Assembly (NCBI GenBank): GCA_030141605.1
Contig: JAQGDQ010000446.1
Span: 1-64,000 of the forward strand
Reading direction: 5' to 3'
DNA: 64,000 nt
DNA from: Tubiluchus corallicola
Taxonomy: Eukaryota > Priapulida > Priapulimorpha > Priapulimorphida > Tubiluchidae
Numbering within the stretch: position 1 is the stretch's first letter; every line of letters starts with the position of its first letter. The position numbers were made by a program, and so were the translations under genes. The notes beneath the pieces were generated by a model, which had not been told where the DNA came from, did not search any database, and worked only from the letters and a program-made list of their open reading frames with translations. Below, one piece after another: positions 46,085 through 58,700 of the stretch.

Positions 46085-47950
46085 AATTATCTTAAGTTTG
46101 TTTTAGGTAGACTGTGACATTGATAGACAATACAAAATTATTACTGCATTGTAGACATATAAAAGATAATTTTAATAGCTGACGTTAAATTTTATCTACG
46201 TGAATCTGCGCAAAATTAATTGTTTTCTATATTAATTTCTATATTAATTATCTTTAATAATATTTACTTACAATACTTAAGTTTAAACGATATTTTATTA
46301 ACAAATTGAACATGCTGCATCACTACTTTAATTCTGGGGAAAACAGAAATGAAATATTAATGGGATTAGCTAACAGATTCAGAAAAATCTATATTAACAC
46401 TTCTCCTGAAAACGGCTTCGCCATACAAAGGGCTTGACATCCCCTGGTGCATAAATTTGTTTTGTGTTACAATGTACCAGCTTCATATAAAACATTCAAC
46501 ATAAGTCAATGTCGAAAATGATAGTGGAAAAGATTTGAGATGATTAAAATCACCGAACTGTCTGGTGTACTTAAATAAACTTATGAAATGTCATGATTGC
46601 GGTCAAGCAGAGTCTTGTGAAACTTTTGTTTTGCAGAATGAATTGATTAGCGGTCAAAATGATATCATTATCAAAGTGCTACTGTGTAACATTGACCTGC
46701 AAGGTGCTCCACACTGGCGAAGTGTGCCCATACTGCTCGGTGTCATTGAAAGCCTCAGAATTCTGCAAAGCAATTTTAGAAACCACAGTTAACTTAAACC
46801 ATTCACCATGATTAGAGGCCCAAGGAAAATTTCTCTAACTTATTTCAATATAAAGTCTTAGCATTTCCAGCAAATAAGGCAAAAAGAAGTTGAGTTTTTG
46901 CTGACAACAAACGATTGAGATCACCAAAAATAATAATTTATCTTTTAATTAACCAGCTAAATGGTACGTACAAGTAATTATCAGGCCAAATTTGCATAAC
47001 AGTATAGAAGATTAGGGTAACAAGTTTATGGAAACATTTCTTTAGTGGTAAGAGATATCACTCTAGCAACATTTTTATTAGTTTGCTTTTAGTTTATATG
47101 ATCTATAATCTTTATAGACTGTGTCTAGAATCGTCTTCATTTCAGGTTCAGCTTTTGTTCATGTACCCAATGTTACAACCCAATAAACATTCAATCTCAA
47201 GTAACTTGTTTCCTGGCCCTTCTGTCAGGAATTCAGCTTCTGATCCTGTTACATAAGTCTTAATGACGTTCATGTAGATGCAGATGCGTTTTCCAATGCG
47301 GAACAGCTGCGCGAATAGCCTGCAGAAAAATCAATAGGAAATTGCTGCAGAAAAAGACTAACGCATACGCAGGCTGCACGAACGAGTGCATTGAAAACAA
47401 TATAAACCGATTTTATCTATTCTGCACCTCCTAAAACGCATCCGCATGGCACATAAACGCCTCTTACTGGATTTCCACTCGTAATGCCAAATTAATGGGA
47501 GCATTGAGCCATCAGCCGTGTCACCTTCACAATGTGGCATTTTTTTAATTTAAACAAGTGTCAGTTTCATACATAATACAGCTTTTGTAAAACTGATCAT
47601 TCGTGGAACCCTAATTCATAATAAAATTGTAGAATGTTAACAAGCTAGCTGATTCTGAATAATAAACTTGTGTGCGCACCTTTAACTAACCTTAATTTTT
47701 TCTTAACCTTTGTGGCATTTATGAACTTTATACCATATCCTTTATTTTTGGGTGCCAACAAAATAGGTGCAAAGGCACATTGAAACGTAACTGTTACCGA
47801 TTCGGATAATAGAATCACATTGTTTATTTAACATCCGTAGAAAATAGAAATAAAGTATTGTCATTTTCAAAATGTAATGAATAAGGCAGAAAAGTAGAAG
47901 TTGCATCTTCTGCGAACGCTGAAACAAATCGAGTATCACTGGTACAAATT
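46085..47950. other. Non-coding, nothing firm
   Basis: No gene recognised. The short imperfect inverted pair GCAGATGCGTTTT (about 47279) and AAAACGCATCCGC (about 47433) could be ends of an old DNA element, but no target-site duplication was seen. A 75-codon frame at 46565-46792 is unremarkable. Confidence 0.3.
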
Positions 47951-48413
47951 TGTGAAATATATATATATATTAATTCTTTATTTGTCATTAAAATGGCTCA
48001 CTCATTATAATAAAATTGAGTAATCCTCAGCGTAATGTTAAAATAACAACACTGTTCAAGACAAATGCGTCCAGTGCAGACTAAAAAAACTAAAGTGCAA
48101 AACTAAGGCCTAATTATATACAATAAATGAACATATTTACAAACACAATATTAAATTATTTTTACAAAACAATATTACAATAGTACATTAAATTTTACGT
48201 GACATATTTTACACTATATATACATTTAACATGACACAATTAACAGAAACATGCTTTACATTATATAAATTTCACTCATTACATTTACACTATTTATACA
48301 TTTGACATTACAAAACTGACATAACACAAATTACATTACATAATTTTTTTTAAAAAAATTACATTTTTAATCGTTTTATGGAGTCAGGGGCGGGGGTAGA
48401 TGACTGGGTTCTC
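47951..48413 (-). repeat. Probable retroelement 3' end, copy 2 (inverted)
   Basis: This is the reverse complement of 8184-8642 with high similarity over its length, including the GACAAATAAAGAATTAATAT terminus and the AT tail next to 47960. Confidence 0.6.
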
Positions 48414-48593
48414 TTTTCTCAGTACCACAAACAACTAGTTCACGTAATGTACCAGAGCAAACAAATATGCCTATATCCATTAGCGTCAAAGCTTAAAAGC
48501 ATGGCAAATATGGTAAAATACTAATATGACAATGCATGTAATGATTTGTTTCATCATGTGGGAGGAAAGAAGGATTTTATTTAGGTGAAATTA

Positions 48594-49213
48594 ATTATTT
48601 AGATTTAGATTTAGATTTAATAGATTCATTTCGCAATAAACATATACATATACATTACATGTGCATCGATAATCAGTTTTTGTTAATACAAAAATATGAT
48701 ACAATTCATGAATTCTGGGCTAGAGACCTAAGAAGCTAGCTTATGATAGGCCACTAGAATTAGTTACGAAAAAAATTACAATATATACAGATACAATATT
48801 ACAATATATCCAAATATAAATTCGAGTGGGAAGTAATAAAAATATTATTATACTAGAGGGGAAGTTTGTGAAAACGAAAAACAACAAATCATGAGTGATC
48901 AGTTATATGTTTCAAGTAAGTTTATTTTATAATTTTTTTAAAATATGGACAGCGAGTTGGCATTTTTAATAGGTGGAGCAATTGAATTCCACATGTAAGG
49001 GCCATTGTATTTAATAGAAAACTTTCTAACGTTTGTGTTGCACTGTATGTAGTAATAATTAAGTCTATAACGTGTGCCGTAATTACGTGTCTCAGCATTC
49101 AAACAAAAATAATCAGTAAATAAGGGAGGCAATAATTTATGGGAGAATTTGTACATAAAAATGGCAGTTTGGAACTCATTAATGTCATAAATGTTTAGAA
49201 AGCTATGCATTCG
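48594..49213 (-). pseudogene. LINE 3' fragment with reverse transcriptase C-terminus
   Basis: The minus-strand frame 49210-48938 reads DINEFQTAIFMYKFSHKLLP, then PLFTDYF, NYGTRYRLN and GPYMWNSI. This is the typical C-terminal end of Jockey/CR1-like reverse transcriptases (...FMYKFxxxLLPPxF...RxxxN...GPxxWNSI). The 3' end has a tandem (TAAATC)n-type tail at 48600-48621, as seen at LINE 3' termini. It is 5'-truncated. Confidence 0.7.
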
Positions 49214-49420
49214 ATATTTAATAAGATGTTATGGGTTTGAGAGCGGAGCTGGTTCAAATCTCACTTTTATCGTCAATACCAGAGGTGGTTATTAGTTGTT
49301 TTCGTCCGTGGTTCCAGCTTTGCTATGAAAAAACGCAAATGAAATAACATATATGATCAGACTTTACTTTACATGTGACATGTAATGACAATGAAGGGTG
49401 GAACATCAGATGCATTAGGC

Positions 49421-50345
49421 GAGTATAATGACATTAATAATAATTTATTCATTTCACCAACACACATCCTGTCAACAATAGTCAGACAAACAACAGTGAA
49501 ATATCGGATAGAAAAAAATAATTTTCCTACAGCTTATAATAACATTAGTCATAATAATAATTATTTTAGGTGTTACACAAACAAGTTAGCAAAATCTCAG
49601 AATTTATATCTAAATTAAACCAAATCAAATCGCAAAATGATAAAAAAATACTAATCGCTTGTGCGTATTTATACGCAAAAGGTGTTAGATAAACAAATAT
49701 CAACGATAACATAACGAGGATCAGAGTTTCCCGCCGTACTAACAGGCTAACAACTGACAACGAACCAAACAAGTACAAGTTCAAATACAAAACTAGAGAC
49801 TTTAACAGGTTAGAAACAAGTTAGTGTAACTTGAATGGGTTTTAACAATGTAGCTGACTTGCGTTTCTCTTACTATTATTGCGAGTATAATGACATTAAT
49901 AATAATTTATTCATTTCACCAACACACATCCTGTCAACAATAGTCAGACAAACAACAGTGAAATATCGGATAGAAAAAAATAATTTTCCTACAGCTTATA
50001 ATAACATTAGTCATAATAATAATTATTTTAGGTGTTACACAAACAAGTTAGCAAAATCTCAGAATTTAGAATTATCCAAATTAAACCAAATCAAATCGCA
50101 AAATGATAAAAAAATACGAATCGCTTGTGCGTATTTATACGCAAAAGGTGTTAGATAAACAAATATCAACGATAACATAACGAGGATCAGAGTTTCCCGC
50201 CGTACTAACAGGCTAACAACTGACAACGAACCAAACAAGTACAAGTTCAAATACAAAACTAGAGACTTAAACAGGTTAGAAAGAGGTTAGTGTAACTTGA
50301 ATGGGTTTTAACAATGTAGCTGACTTGCGTTTCTCTTACTATTGA
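49421..50345 (+). repeat. 462-bp tandem duplication
   Basis: Two nearly identical copies (from 49421 and from 49883) start GAGTATAATGACATTAATAA and run to TGACTTGCGTTTCTCTTACT. Only a few differences are seen, so the event is recent. Open frames in it are duplicates of one another and not recognisable. Function unknown. Confidence 0.9.
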
Positions 50346-50875
50346 ATGAATGCCTTCAACGTTTATATGTTGTGCCAAAGTACTCATGTGTTGCAACAGT
50401 CTCTTCTAGCCTTTTATATAGGCAAACAAACTGATAGTCAAGAAGCAATCAGAAAAATGATGCAGAGAATTGGCAAAAGGTTTATGTAGAGAAGTCTAGG
50501 CAGCAAATACTGCTGCAATAACAAATACACACAATTCTCATGTTCTCCTAGTATTCTGTTGTTGTTGTTACTGATGTTGTGGTTGTTGTTGTTGCTGATG
50601 TTGTTATTGTTGTTGTTGTTGCTGTCGTCGTCATCGTTCTTGTGAGGTGGCGGTGGTGGCGGCTGTTGTTGTTGTTGTTATTGTTGTTGATGATGTTGTT
50701 GTTGATGTTGTTGTTGCTGTCGTCGTCGTCGTAACAAAAGTAAGTTTCAAATTTCCAATCCTGTGTGTTTACTAGATTAACATGAATTAAAAAGTGGAAA
50801 ACAGAACTCTAAACGTAATGAAAATGTTAACGCTAAGCATATGTGTAACCCTATATTCGCGATGCTGGCACTCAC
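50346..50875. repeat. (GTT)n-rich microsatellite region
   Basis: From about 50560 to 50735 the sequence is a compound of GTT, GCT, GTC and GAT triplets. The rest of the interval is unremarkable non-coding DNA. Confidence 0.8.
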
Positions 50876-51364
50876 CAGTGGCGGCTTGTAGCTAAAATTA
50901 CTGGAGATGCTGCTTTAGAAAATTTTTAGCTATTGTTTTAATACTGCATAAAACGAAACAAACATGTGTAATTTTAATGTTGTAACTGTAATTTTAAACA
51001 AACAAACGTATGAAAATTTATACAATAAACTTAATAGAATCCTAAACAAAACAATATTTTTGCTTACACAGCTCAAGCTTAATCCATTCACGGTAAGCAC
51101 GTGACAACTGACAACGAACTGTGTGAGGGACAGTGCTTTCTCCACCTGGCTCAGACATGTGTGCATGGCCGCATATGCACAACAGTATTGCTGGAGCACA
51201 CTGTGCTGGGCAGTGAAGCAAGCAGTACTACCCTCACGTGATATGATTCCGTATAAACACAAAGAAAAACTAACGAAAAAAAGACATATTGAATATTATC
51301 GATAATATTGAGTAAAAGTATGGGGGTTCTGCAATTCCACAGTACCTATACATGAGCCGCCACT
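50876..51364. mobile_element. hAT-type MITE, CAGTGGCGGCT family
   Basis: The left terminus is CAGTGGCGGCTTGTA and the right terminus is TACATGAGCCGCCACT-like. The 8-bp word CACTCACC lies at both ends (50869-50876, 51361-51368), partly overlapping the termini. A 110-codon minus-strand frame inside (50930-51262) is not recognised; it may be a decayed piece of transposon coding sequence. Confidence 0.6.
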
Positions 51365-51368
51365 CACC

Positions 51369-51792
51369 AAATAAAAATGACAGGAAATAATGTATCGTAA
51401 AGTGCATTCAAAACAATCTTCTGTTTTCTCCATTATGCTTGCTTTGTCTCAGAGCACACACTATCCAAGGACAAACAAAAGGCTTTGCCCAATTAAGCAT
51501 ATGGAACATACAAATGACACAGCTAATTGCAATGAACACAAGTAAATATGTGAAAAATGTTGATCGACATTGGTTTCAATAGACATTGAGCGCAATATTC
51601 ACATCACCGGGCTGTCTATCATTCGTTGTGGTTTTAAGGTAGCTCAAAAGATTTCTGTGTTACTGCACTCTCATTGCAGCGTTATAGGAAAATAGAGATT
51701 GTGACAATATCACCGAAAATATTTTTGGAGAAACTGATTTAAAGTGGCATCGCTTAGGAACAAATTTTAGCAGAATCACTAATACCAGCAAC
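51369..51792. other. Upstream region of GR-like 2
   Basis: No coding features. It should contain the promoter or 5' UTR of GR-like 2, but no core-promoter motif stands out. Confidence 0.35.
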
Positions 51793-54700
51793 ATGTGGGG
51801 GAGACAACCAATGCGCAACAACAAGGTACATATATCACCTAGATCAGCCGATGTTAAATCGAAAAATGATATATCACCATCTCTCTATGACGCCATCAGA
51901 CCACTTATTTGGCTAATGAAAATATTTTCGTTATGGCCTTTAATTGAGAGGCCAAATGGCGCCGGAAAACAGTGCAAAAAAATCTGCGTCCTGTGCAACA
52001 CGATTTACCCATTTGCTGTCATACTAAGCATGCCGATAATAACTTATCATCACTACAAAGATATTCTTTCTTTTTACCAAAATATTGACATGGGTAGTTT
52101 ATTGTTCAGCAGTTTAAACGGGATAATCATGTATACTCAAGCAATTTTTACTATAGTATATTTCCTCTACAAGAGTAAAATACTATTGAGATTCCAATGT
52201 GCATGGCAACGACTGTTTGATGATTATGAAGCTCAGGTGATGAATACGAAAAACAGAACTTTCCATGTTTCTCGACGAGAGGCAATTAAGGGCATTATTG
52301 CTCTGTTTCTGTACCTTGTGTTATATGTATCAGTAACATTTTCGCTTTATATTCTGCTAACATACAACAACAACGAATTTTACAAGAACAGCTACGTAAC
52401 AAAGCCATCGCTTACATACATATCAATGGCTATCAACTTTTACGTATATTTCTTATTACTTATACCAGTGTCATTTCTTGTCACAATATGTAAAATTATT
52501 AGCACAGAGCTGTCCAAAATTTACAGTGATACCAAGGAAGTGGCAAATCACCTAACTGCTAACAAAACAAATGAGCCTGAAACAGGAAGCAAAAGTTGGG
52601 ACAGTGATAAGCTAGAAGATCGGATTCCCACTAATGATGAGCTATTTGTCAAACTACACCAGCTGAGAAAGAAGCATCAATATTTAGCTAATCTCATAGC
52701 AGAGACTGATACATTGTTTGCGCCTTATATTGGTTTTCTTTATGCAACCTCTGTGGCTTCAGTATGCTTTATGGTGTACATGATCATAGGTACATATGAA
52801 GAAACTAAACAGACCTACGAAACCGCTTTAGTGGTATTTCGATTAAGTCAGTGGATTATCTTAGAAGTCAGAAATTTGACAGAGTTATCCTTAGCAGCTT
52901 CTGATCTTAACGAGAAAGCCCACGCACCATTGCTTGTAACTTTTGATCTTGCTCTGTTAGAGCTACCTGCTAAAGAAAAGACTGAGGTAAGAAAATTGTG
53001 ATACTTTTTTTTCACTATTTAAAACTACGTGTAGTTGAACGGAAACAATATGTAAACAGCAGCGTTAAATAATTGTAAAAAAATCGTACAATTATACATA
53101 TACTGTTATATTTTCATATACTGTTATGTTTTAGTTGGTCAATGGCACCTTAGTGTTTACGAAAAAAATTGAGAATGTTATTGCACATGTAAAAAGGAAC
53201 AGACTAGACCAGGGGTGTGCAAATTGCGGCCCCCGAAGAGATTTGTCAACCTAATAAAAGTGCGGCCCGGGCAATTAATTGAGTGTATCCAGCTGAAGTC
53301 CGTGCCACGATCCCAAAGATAGTGCAGGTAGTTTTTTCTACTAGATCGGATGCCATTAACCCTTACAAAATGGTTGTAGCTTAATGTCACTGTACTACAC
53401 AGACTGTGTGATAGACATTTCTAATATGCATTGTAATGAAATTACCACTATCTGTCCTGAAATTAGAAATATATGGTTTGTAATATAAATTTTAAGAACT
53501 TCTAAAATAGTTTCTTGAGTGTAGTAGTAATGTATGCAGGTCGGATGCAAAAAAATCATTATTAGGCCTTTCTGTACTTGGCTCCTTGATCAAACTGCCT
53601 GTGGCCCGCAGGAATTGCGGGAAAGTTTAATGTGGCCCGGCTAGTCAGATAATTTGCACACCCCTGGGCTACGCGAAATTTCAGCAACAAATTTTGTTAA
53701 GTAAGTAAAGCATTTGCAGAAAGTGAGTTGTTGAACAAACATTCAACAACATCACAAATAAATAGCCTTGTCGTCCGAGTTTTTATTCGTCTGCAGTTCT
53801 ATTCAGGTTTTCGCACCGTCGTGCTTTAATATCTCTTCAATTCACTTATCTTTTTATTTATAAACAGATACAATTATTCGCAATGAAACTATCCAGCCTC
53901 AACATTGGCCTTACTGGATACAGATTTTTCACAGTAAACCGAAGCTTCATCTTGACGGTAGGCCACTTTAGTGTTAAGATCTTGGGTTAGTTTTATTAGG
54001 TTTAGCACGGCAGGAAATCAAACTTCTTGTTGGTAGAAGAGCTGGCAAACTCATTTTCTCTTTATTGTTTAGATTTTTAAACAGACGATTCGTTTTCCAT
54101 TTTCATTATTGCTGTATAAGCATTTTGTCCTTTTTTTTCAATTTATTATTAAGAACATCATAGTGCAATATCTTTGGTTCCAAAAGTGCACTCGGATTTG
54201 TACTTATTTACAAAAAATATTTACTGAAAAAAGATCTGAAGACAGTAGGGCAGCTTGTTACTGTAATTCAGTTATAACTGCGATATACATACATTAATAG
54301 CAAGTATTTCAAGTTGTGACGGGAACACAAAAGAATTTCCTTCATAGCATATGGTGTTCTCAGAAATCTTTATTTCTGTATATATAAAAAAATGAAAATA
54401 ATAAATTTGACTGCTTTTCACTGCTTACGAATGTATAATAATCTAATTATTATAATTTAAGATAATAAAGTAAATATTACTCACATTGTGCGGCTATAAC
54501 AACTTAATACATCCTTGGAGCGTCATACTGGTTTACAGCAAATCAGGTAGAGAAGCTACAAATAATTACTTAAAAAATTATCTAAACATTATTTAACGTT
54601 TACTGAGGCTTCTCTGAGCGTGTTTAGTGAGGCACAACCTAATTTACAATTTCACAGGTAAAATTACAGGTAAGTTCACATAGGTGCTGCCACCTACACG

Positions 54701-55207
54701 TTAAGGCCAGAAACTGACCTTAACACAAGTGTTGCTGTTGTAGTAGTAGTTGAGGTAGGTGTTGGGTGCTTTACTACTATAATATCGGAAAGTCTCTCTT
54801 TTGAGCTATAAGCCTTGTGTGAAACCATATCAACGTACTACCTACATGTCAGGTTTAGTTGGAAACAAGCTAACATGGGCCTTGAAACAGGCATGGTGTT
54901 CATGAGAAAGGCAAAAGCAGGATGCAAGAAGCCATACACCCATGCCCCCATAAATAAGGCTTCTTTCTGCTTCAAGTAAAACAGTGGCAGTGACTTTTTT
55001 CCACTTTTAGTTGCCACGTGTTTTAGTGTGAAGCTGTATTAAATGCACTATTGATTAGTTTCATCGATTTGGTTAAATTTCAATTTTGTTTTTTTTTAGA
55101 TGATTGGTGTGTTTCTAACGTACTTCATCTTGCTCGTGCAGTTCAAACCTAGCTTGTTTGTGCAACCAACGATGGCACGAAATTCAAGTTTTCTGAACGG
55201 TTCATAA
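51793..55207 (+). CDS. Gustatory-receptor-like (GR) protein 2
   Basis: Three exons: 51793-52986, 53868-53957 and 55100-55207, both introns in phase 0 at the same places as in GR-like 1. The product has 463 residues and starts at an ATG. The N-terminal block LYDAIRPLIWLMKIFSLWP, the RREAIKGI block, LRKKHQYLANLIAETDTLF in the hydrophilic loop region, and DLNEKAHAPL near the end of exon 1 are conserved with the other two GR-like genes. Exon 2 encodes LNIGLTGYRFFTVNRSF and exon 3 the signature TYFILLVQF (435-443). It is the most divergent of the three. Intron 1 contains a hAT-type MITE. A possible poly(A) signal (AATAAATGAATAAA) lies at about 55479. It is likely a membrane chemoreceptor or channel by family; stimulus unknown. 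Confidence 0.88.
53210..53666. mobile_element. hAT-type MITE, CAGGGGTGTGCAAA family, copy 3
   Basis: CAGGGGTGTGCAAATTG and TAATTTGCACACCCCTG termini. The 8-bp flanks agree only at 5 of 8 positions, so it is older or the duplication has decayed. It is in GR-like 2 intron 1, in the same orientation as the copy at 4116. Confidence 0.85.
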
Positions 55208-56361
55208 ATGTTAATTTCTCATACTAAATTTAGATAAAAGAGTTATTTTGGTTGGTGAGGATTGCTTTTTAGAACTAACAATTATTCATAAACAAATACA
55301 GATGTGTCCATATATAATTGTTACACGGAGAGGAATGCAGGCCTCAAAATAGGTTTAGTATTACTAGTGGCAATTTAAAGTCATGCAATACTTTGTTTTA
55401 GATACTTGACTTATTCTCACTGTGTAGTGTTCAATGTTGTAAACAGCTGTTGTTGTTACATTTTACAAGCCATTAACAATAAATGAATAAAATTATATGA
55501 ACTCAAGCGGATACGTAATTTAGGACATTAACTTAACGTTTAAATAGCATATTAGTTAAACTTTATATAATGAGGAAATATTAAAGTTATTACATTAATT
55601 GCATGCCAACCGTAACATGGTGTTTTGAAAAATGTATTATAACTAGCATTAATGAAAACTCCCACTGTTAAAAACCGTTATCTTCACGTCAACGAAAAAA
55701 ATACACCCAATTTCTAACACAAATTTTTAGTTTTTTTATGTTATTAAAGTGTTAGGGTATAAAAATATCGCACTAAAAAGATATGATCTTATTGAAACAA
55801 CACAGAGGCACCGGAAACCAAAGCACAGAAAGTTTTCTGTTGTGTCTAACTCTAAACTTCTGCGATTGAGTTCTGAGACTGGCGCCAAGGATATTGCATT
55901 TCTTTGTATCCGGTTTCGTGAGATATGAGTGCAATATTTATGTCCACTCTGTGAAATGGGAAGAACGTTGTTAGAAAGGCAGCAGAATTACCCCTTTCTT
56001 CCCTCGCCAATTATCCTGCTTAAATGTAAATTTGACTATATGTAAGTAAGTATGTTTATTAGTTTATCACCATTTTTAAAATAGCAAAATACATAACTAT
56101 AGGATTTATAAATCTGTACAACATACAATAATATTTCAAAGTGCAAAAGTAATTATTGATTAGTGGTGAAAGGGTGGCGAAAGAACTATAAGTTATCAAG
56201 GTCAGCCACCCTCTCAGGATTGTTACTAATATAATTTATTAGTTAATGCGCATGTACCAGGTAATTGCATTTAAGACGAATGAAAATTGAATTATTATAC
56301 AAATGTGTTAGTTTATAATAAAATAATGTTCAATAATGGGAAAGAAGAGACACACGTGAAT
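55208..56361. other. 3' flank of GR-like 2, possible LINE tail
   Basis: No gene. On the minus strand the segment about 56290-56040 ends AATAAACATACTTACTTAC, reminiscent of a LINE 3' end with a short tandem tail. The remainder is AT-rich. Confidence 0.3.
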
Positions 56362-57091
56362 NNNNNNNNNNNNNNNNNNNNNNNNNNNNNNNNNNNNNNN
56401 NNNNNNNNNNNNNNNNNNNNNNNNNNNNNNNNNNNNNNNNNNNNNNNNNNNNNNNNNNNNNNNNNNNNNNNNNNNNNNNNNNNNNNNNNNNNNNNNNNNN
56501 NNNNNNNNNNNNNNNNNNNNNNNNNNNNNNNNNNNNNNNNNNNNNNNNNNNNNNNNNNNNNNNNNNNNNNNNNNNNNNNNNNNNNNNNNNNNNNNNNNNN
56601 NNNNNNNNNNNNNNNNNNNNNNNNNNNNNNNNNNNNNNNNNNNNNNNNNNNNNNNNNNNNNNNNNNNNNNNNNNNNNNNNNNNNNNNNNNNNNNNNNNNN
56701 NNNNNNNNNNNNNNNNNNNNNNNNNNNNNNNNNNNNNNNNNNNNNNNNNNNNNNNNNNNNNNNNNNNNNNNNNNNNNNNNNNNNNNNNNNNNNNNNNNNN
56801 NNNNNNNNNNNNNNNNNNNNNNNNNNNNNNNNNNNNNNNNNNNNNNNNNNNNNNNNNNNNNNNNNNNNNNNNNNNNNNNNNNNNNNNNNNNNNNNNNNNN
56901 NNNNNNNNNNNNNNNNNNNNNNNNNNNNNNNNNNNNNNNNNNNNNNNNNNNNNNNNNNNNNNNNNNNNNNNNNNNNNNNNNNNNNNNNNNNNNNNNNNNN
57001 NNNNNNNNNNNNNNNNNNNNNNNNNNNNNNNNNNNNNNNNNNNNNNNNNNNNNNNNNNNNNNNNNNNNNNNNNNNNNNNNNNNNNNNNNNN
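56362..57091. other. Assembly gap (730 N)
   Basis: Unsequenced bases; content and true length are unknown. Open frames crossing it are meaningless. Confidence 1.
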
Positions 57092-57385
57092 ATCTTTAAA
57101 TGATAATTTAACTATTACGTATTTAAAATTAATGTTGTGAGGACCTTGAGCCAAAGGAAGAAAAAATAATACTTTTCCTCTTGTAGCTAGCAGAAGTGGA
57201 TAAAGCGTCAAACAGTAATATATGAGTTGTCATATATATATATATATATATATATGAGCTGCAAACAGTGAGCAAAACAAAATCAAGTGCAAATGTATTA
57301 TATCAGTAACAGCTAGCCTAACAATTTGACTACAAAGTTATTTTGGCAGGAACTCTGCTTGGTGTACTGAGGTAGTTCTTCTGGG
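57092..57385. other. AT-rich non-coding with short (TA)n
   Basis: A (TA) tract lies at about 57233-57255. Nothing else is recognised. Confidence 0.4.
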
Positions 57386-57783
57386 CAGGGCCTATTTCAA
57401 GGGGGGGGGGGGGTAAGTGGGGATACTTCCCCGGGGCCTCACCCTCCAGGGGGCCTCGCGCCAAGGTAACATTTTTTGCTTTATGCGAACATACTGCCTC
57501 CTCTCTCCCTCTCTTGCTCTTGCCCCACGCGCGCCGTTTGCTAGTATTAACAAGTTTAAGGACTGATATTGAGAATAAAGCAGTTTTTCTTTCAATTGTT
57601 CTTTCCTTTAACAACTGTATAACTCCATATTTTCTCTTCGAAAATGCTTCTCTGGCGTTCTAGCAGTTCAAAAATTTTCTGGGCGCCAACCACGGTAGCG
57701 TTACAACCCCCCCCCCCCCACCCCCTGATGGGGCCACACACGCCCCACTTCCCCGGGCCTCGCCTAGGCTGAAATAGGCCCTG
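57386..57783. mobile_element. hAT-type MITE, CAGGGCCTATTTCA subfamily
   Basis: Termini CAGGGCCTATTTCA and TGAAATAGGCCCTG are inverted repeats, flanked by CTTCTGGG (57378-57385) and CGTCTGGG (57784-57791), 7 of 8 identical. The inner part CCTCACCCTCCAGGGGGCCT and the following CGCCAAGGTAACATTTTTTG relate it to the CAGGGCCGGCC elements at 2278 and 9982. G and C homopolymer runs mark both subterminal regions. Confidence 0.85.
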
Positions 57784-58360
57784 CGTCTGGGACAGTAACC
57801 TCAACACACAGTGATTTCATTTACAGAGCAAACTTTGTAACAAGAAGATTCTCATTTCTGAACATAAACCTAGAAGTAATGATTTTTAGAACATACTGTC
57901 ATCTATGCAGCCAGACCTGGAAACTCAATAATATAAATAACATTTTTAGAGTAATAGTGGCAGTGTGGAAGTTATACCCGAGAATCAACTTTACTGGTGG
58001 AAACGCATTTGCAGTGTGGCTGCTTAACTTGAGAAACAAACACGTAAGGAGACATCATTACCCTTCCGCTCGGCAGCAGTGTAAATGCTTTGCCATTGCA
58101 ATTGAAACAGCCTCCTGTTAAACATTATATTATAAATCATAATAAGACATCATTTATTATGTGTACAGCAAATGCGTGACATGGTGGTACACGTTTTTAC
58201 ATAACATAACTCTTGCATAGACTGAAGCGACTAAGAGCTCATAAAAGTACATTTAAAAAACATGTTTTTCTTGTTGTGCCGGCCAAAGGTAATGATCTAT
58301 TTGAATTCAGATCAGTTAACCTGCATCCTGCTTTGTTTTCTCTATGGTAATGTTCTTATT
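57784..58360. other. Non-coding, nothing recognised
   Basis: An 80-codon frame at 57879-58121 has no recognisable features. Confidence 0.3.
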
Positions 58361-58700
58361 GTAATCTCTAAAATAAACATCATTTATAAATTAGCAGTGT
58401 CTGTGGAACACCTAGGAAATGTTTTCTTCACGTTGCAATTATATGGTTAATTGTTTCTAAATGAAGTACGTGGCATTCCTTTAAGCAAAGGAAACCCTCC
58501 ACTTACATAAAGCTAAAAAAATTCGTCTTCAAAATATACACCACTTACTGGTTTTTTGCATACAGGACCTGCGTCGGCAGTAATGCTGTATGAAATATGT
58601 AAATGTAAACTCCTGTGATGGCCGCTAGACGCAACCATTTTGACGATAAGTCATGTTTGACGATGAAACAAGATCAGATAAAACTGAGTAGAGTTTGAAA
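58361..58700 (+). repeat. Flank duplicated at 60593-60890
   Basis: TCTAAAATAAACATCATTTA at 58367 begins a segment that recurs at 60597 with high similarity through GACGCAACCATTTTGACGA (58628; 60851). A second shared block follows (59470-59575 and 61208-61310). It is part of the duplicated 5' flank of GR-like genes. Confidence 0.75.

Noticed and set aside
49385-50256. Matching frames of 74-107 codons on both strands
   Set aside because: They are mirror products of the 462-bp tandem duplication and resemble no known protein.
56287-57211. Two long open frames spanning the N block
   Set aside because: They consist almost wholly of unknown bases in an assembly gap.
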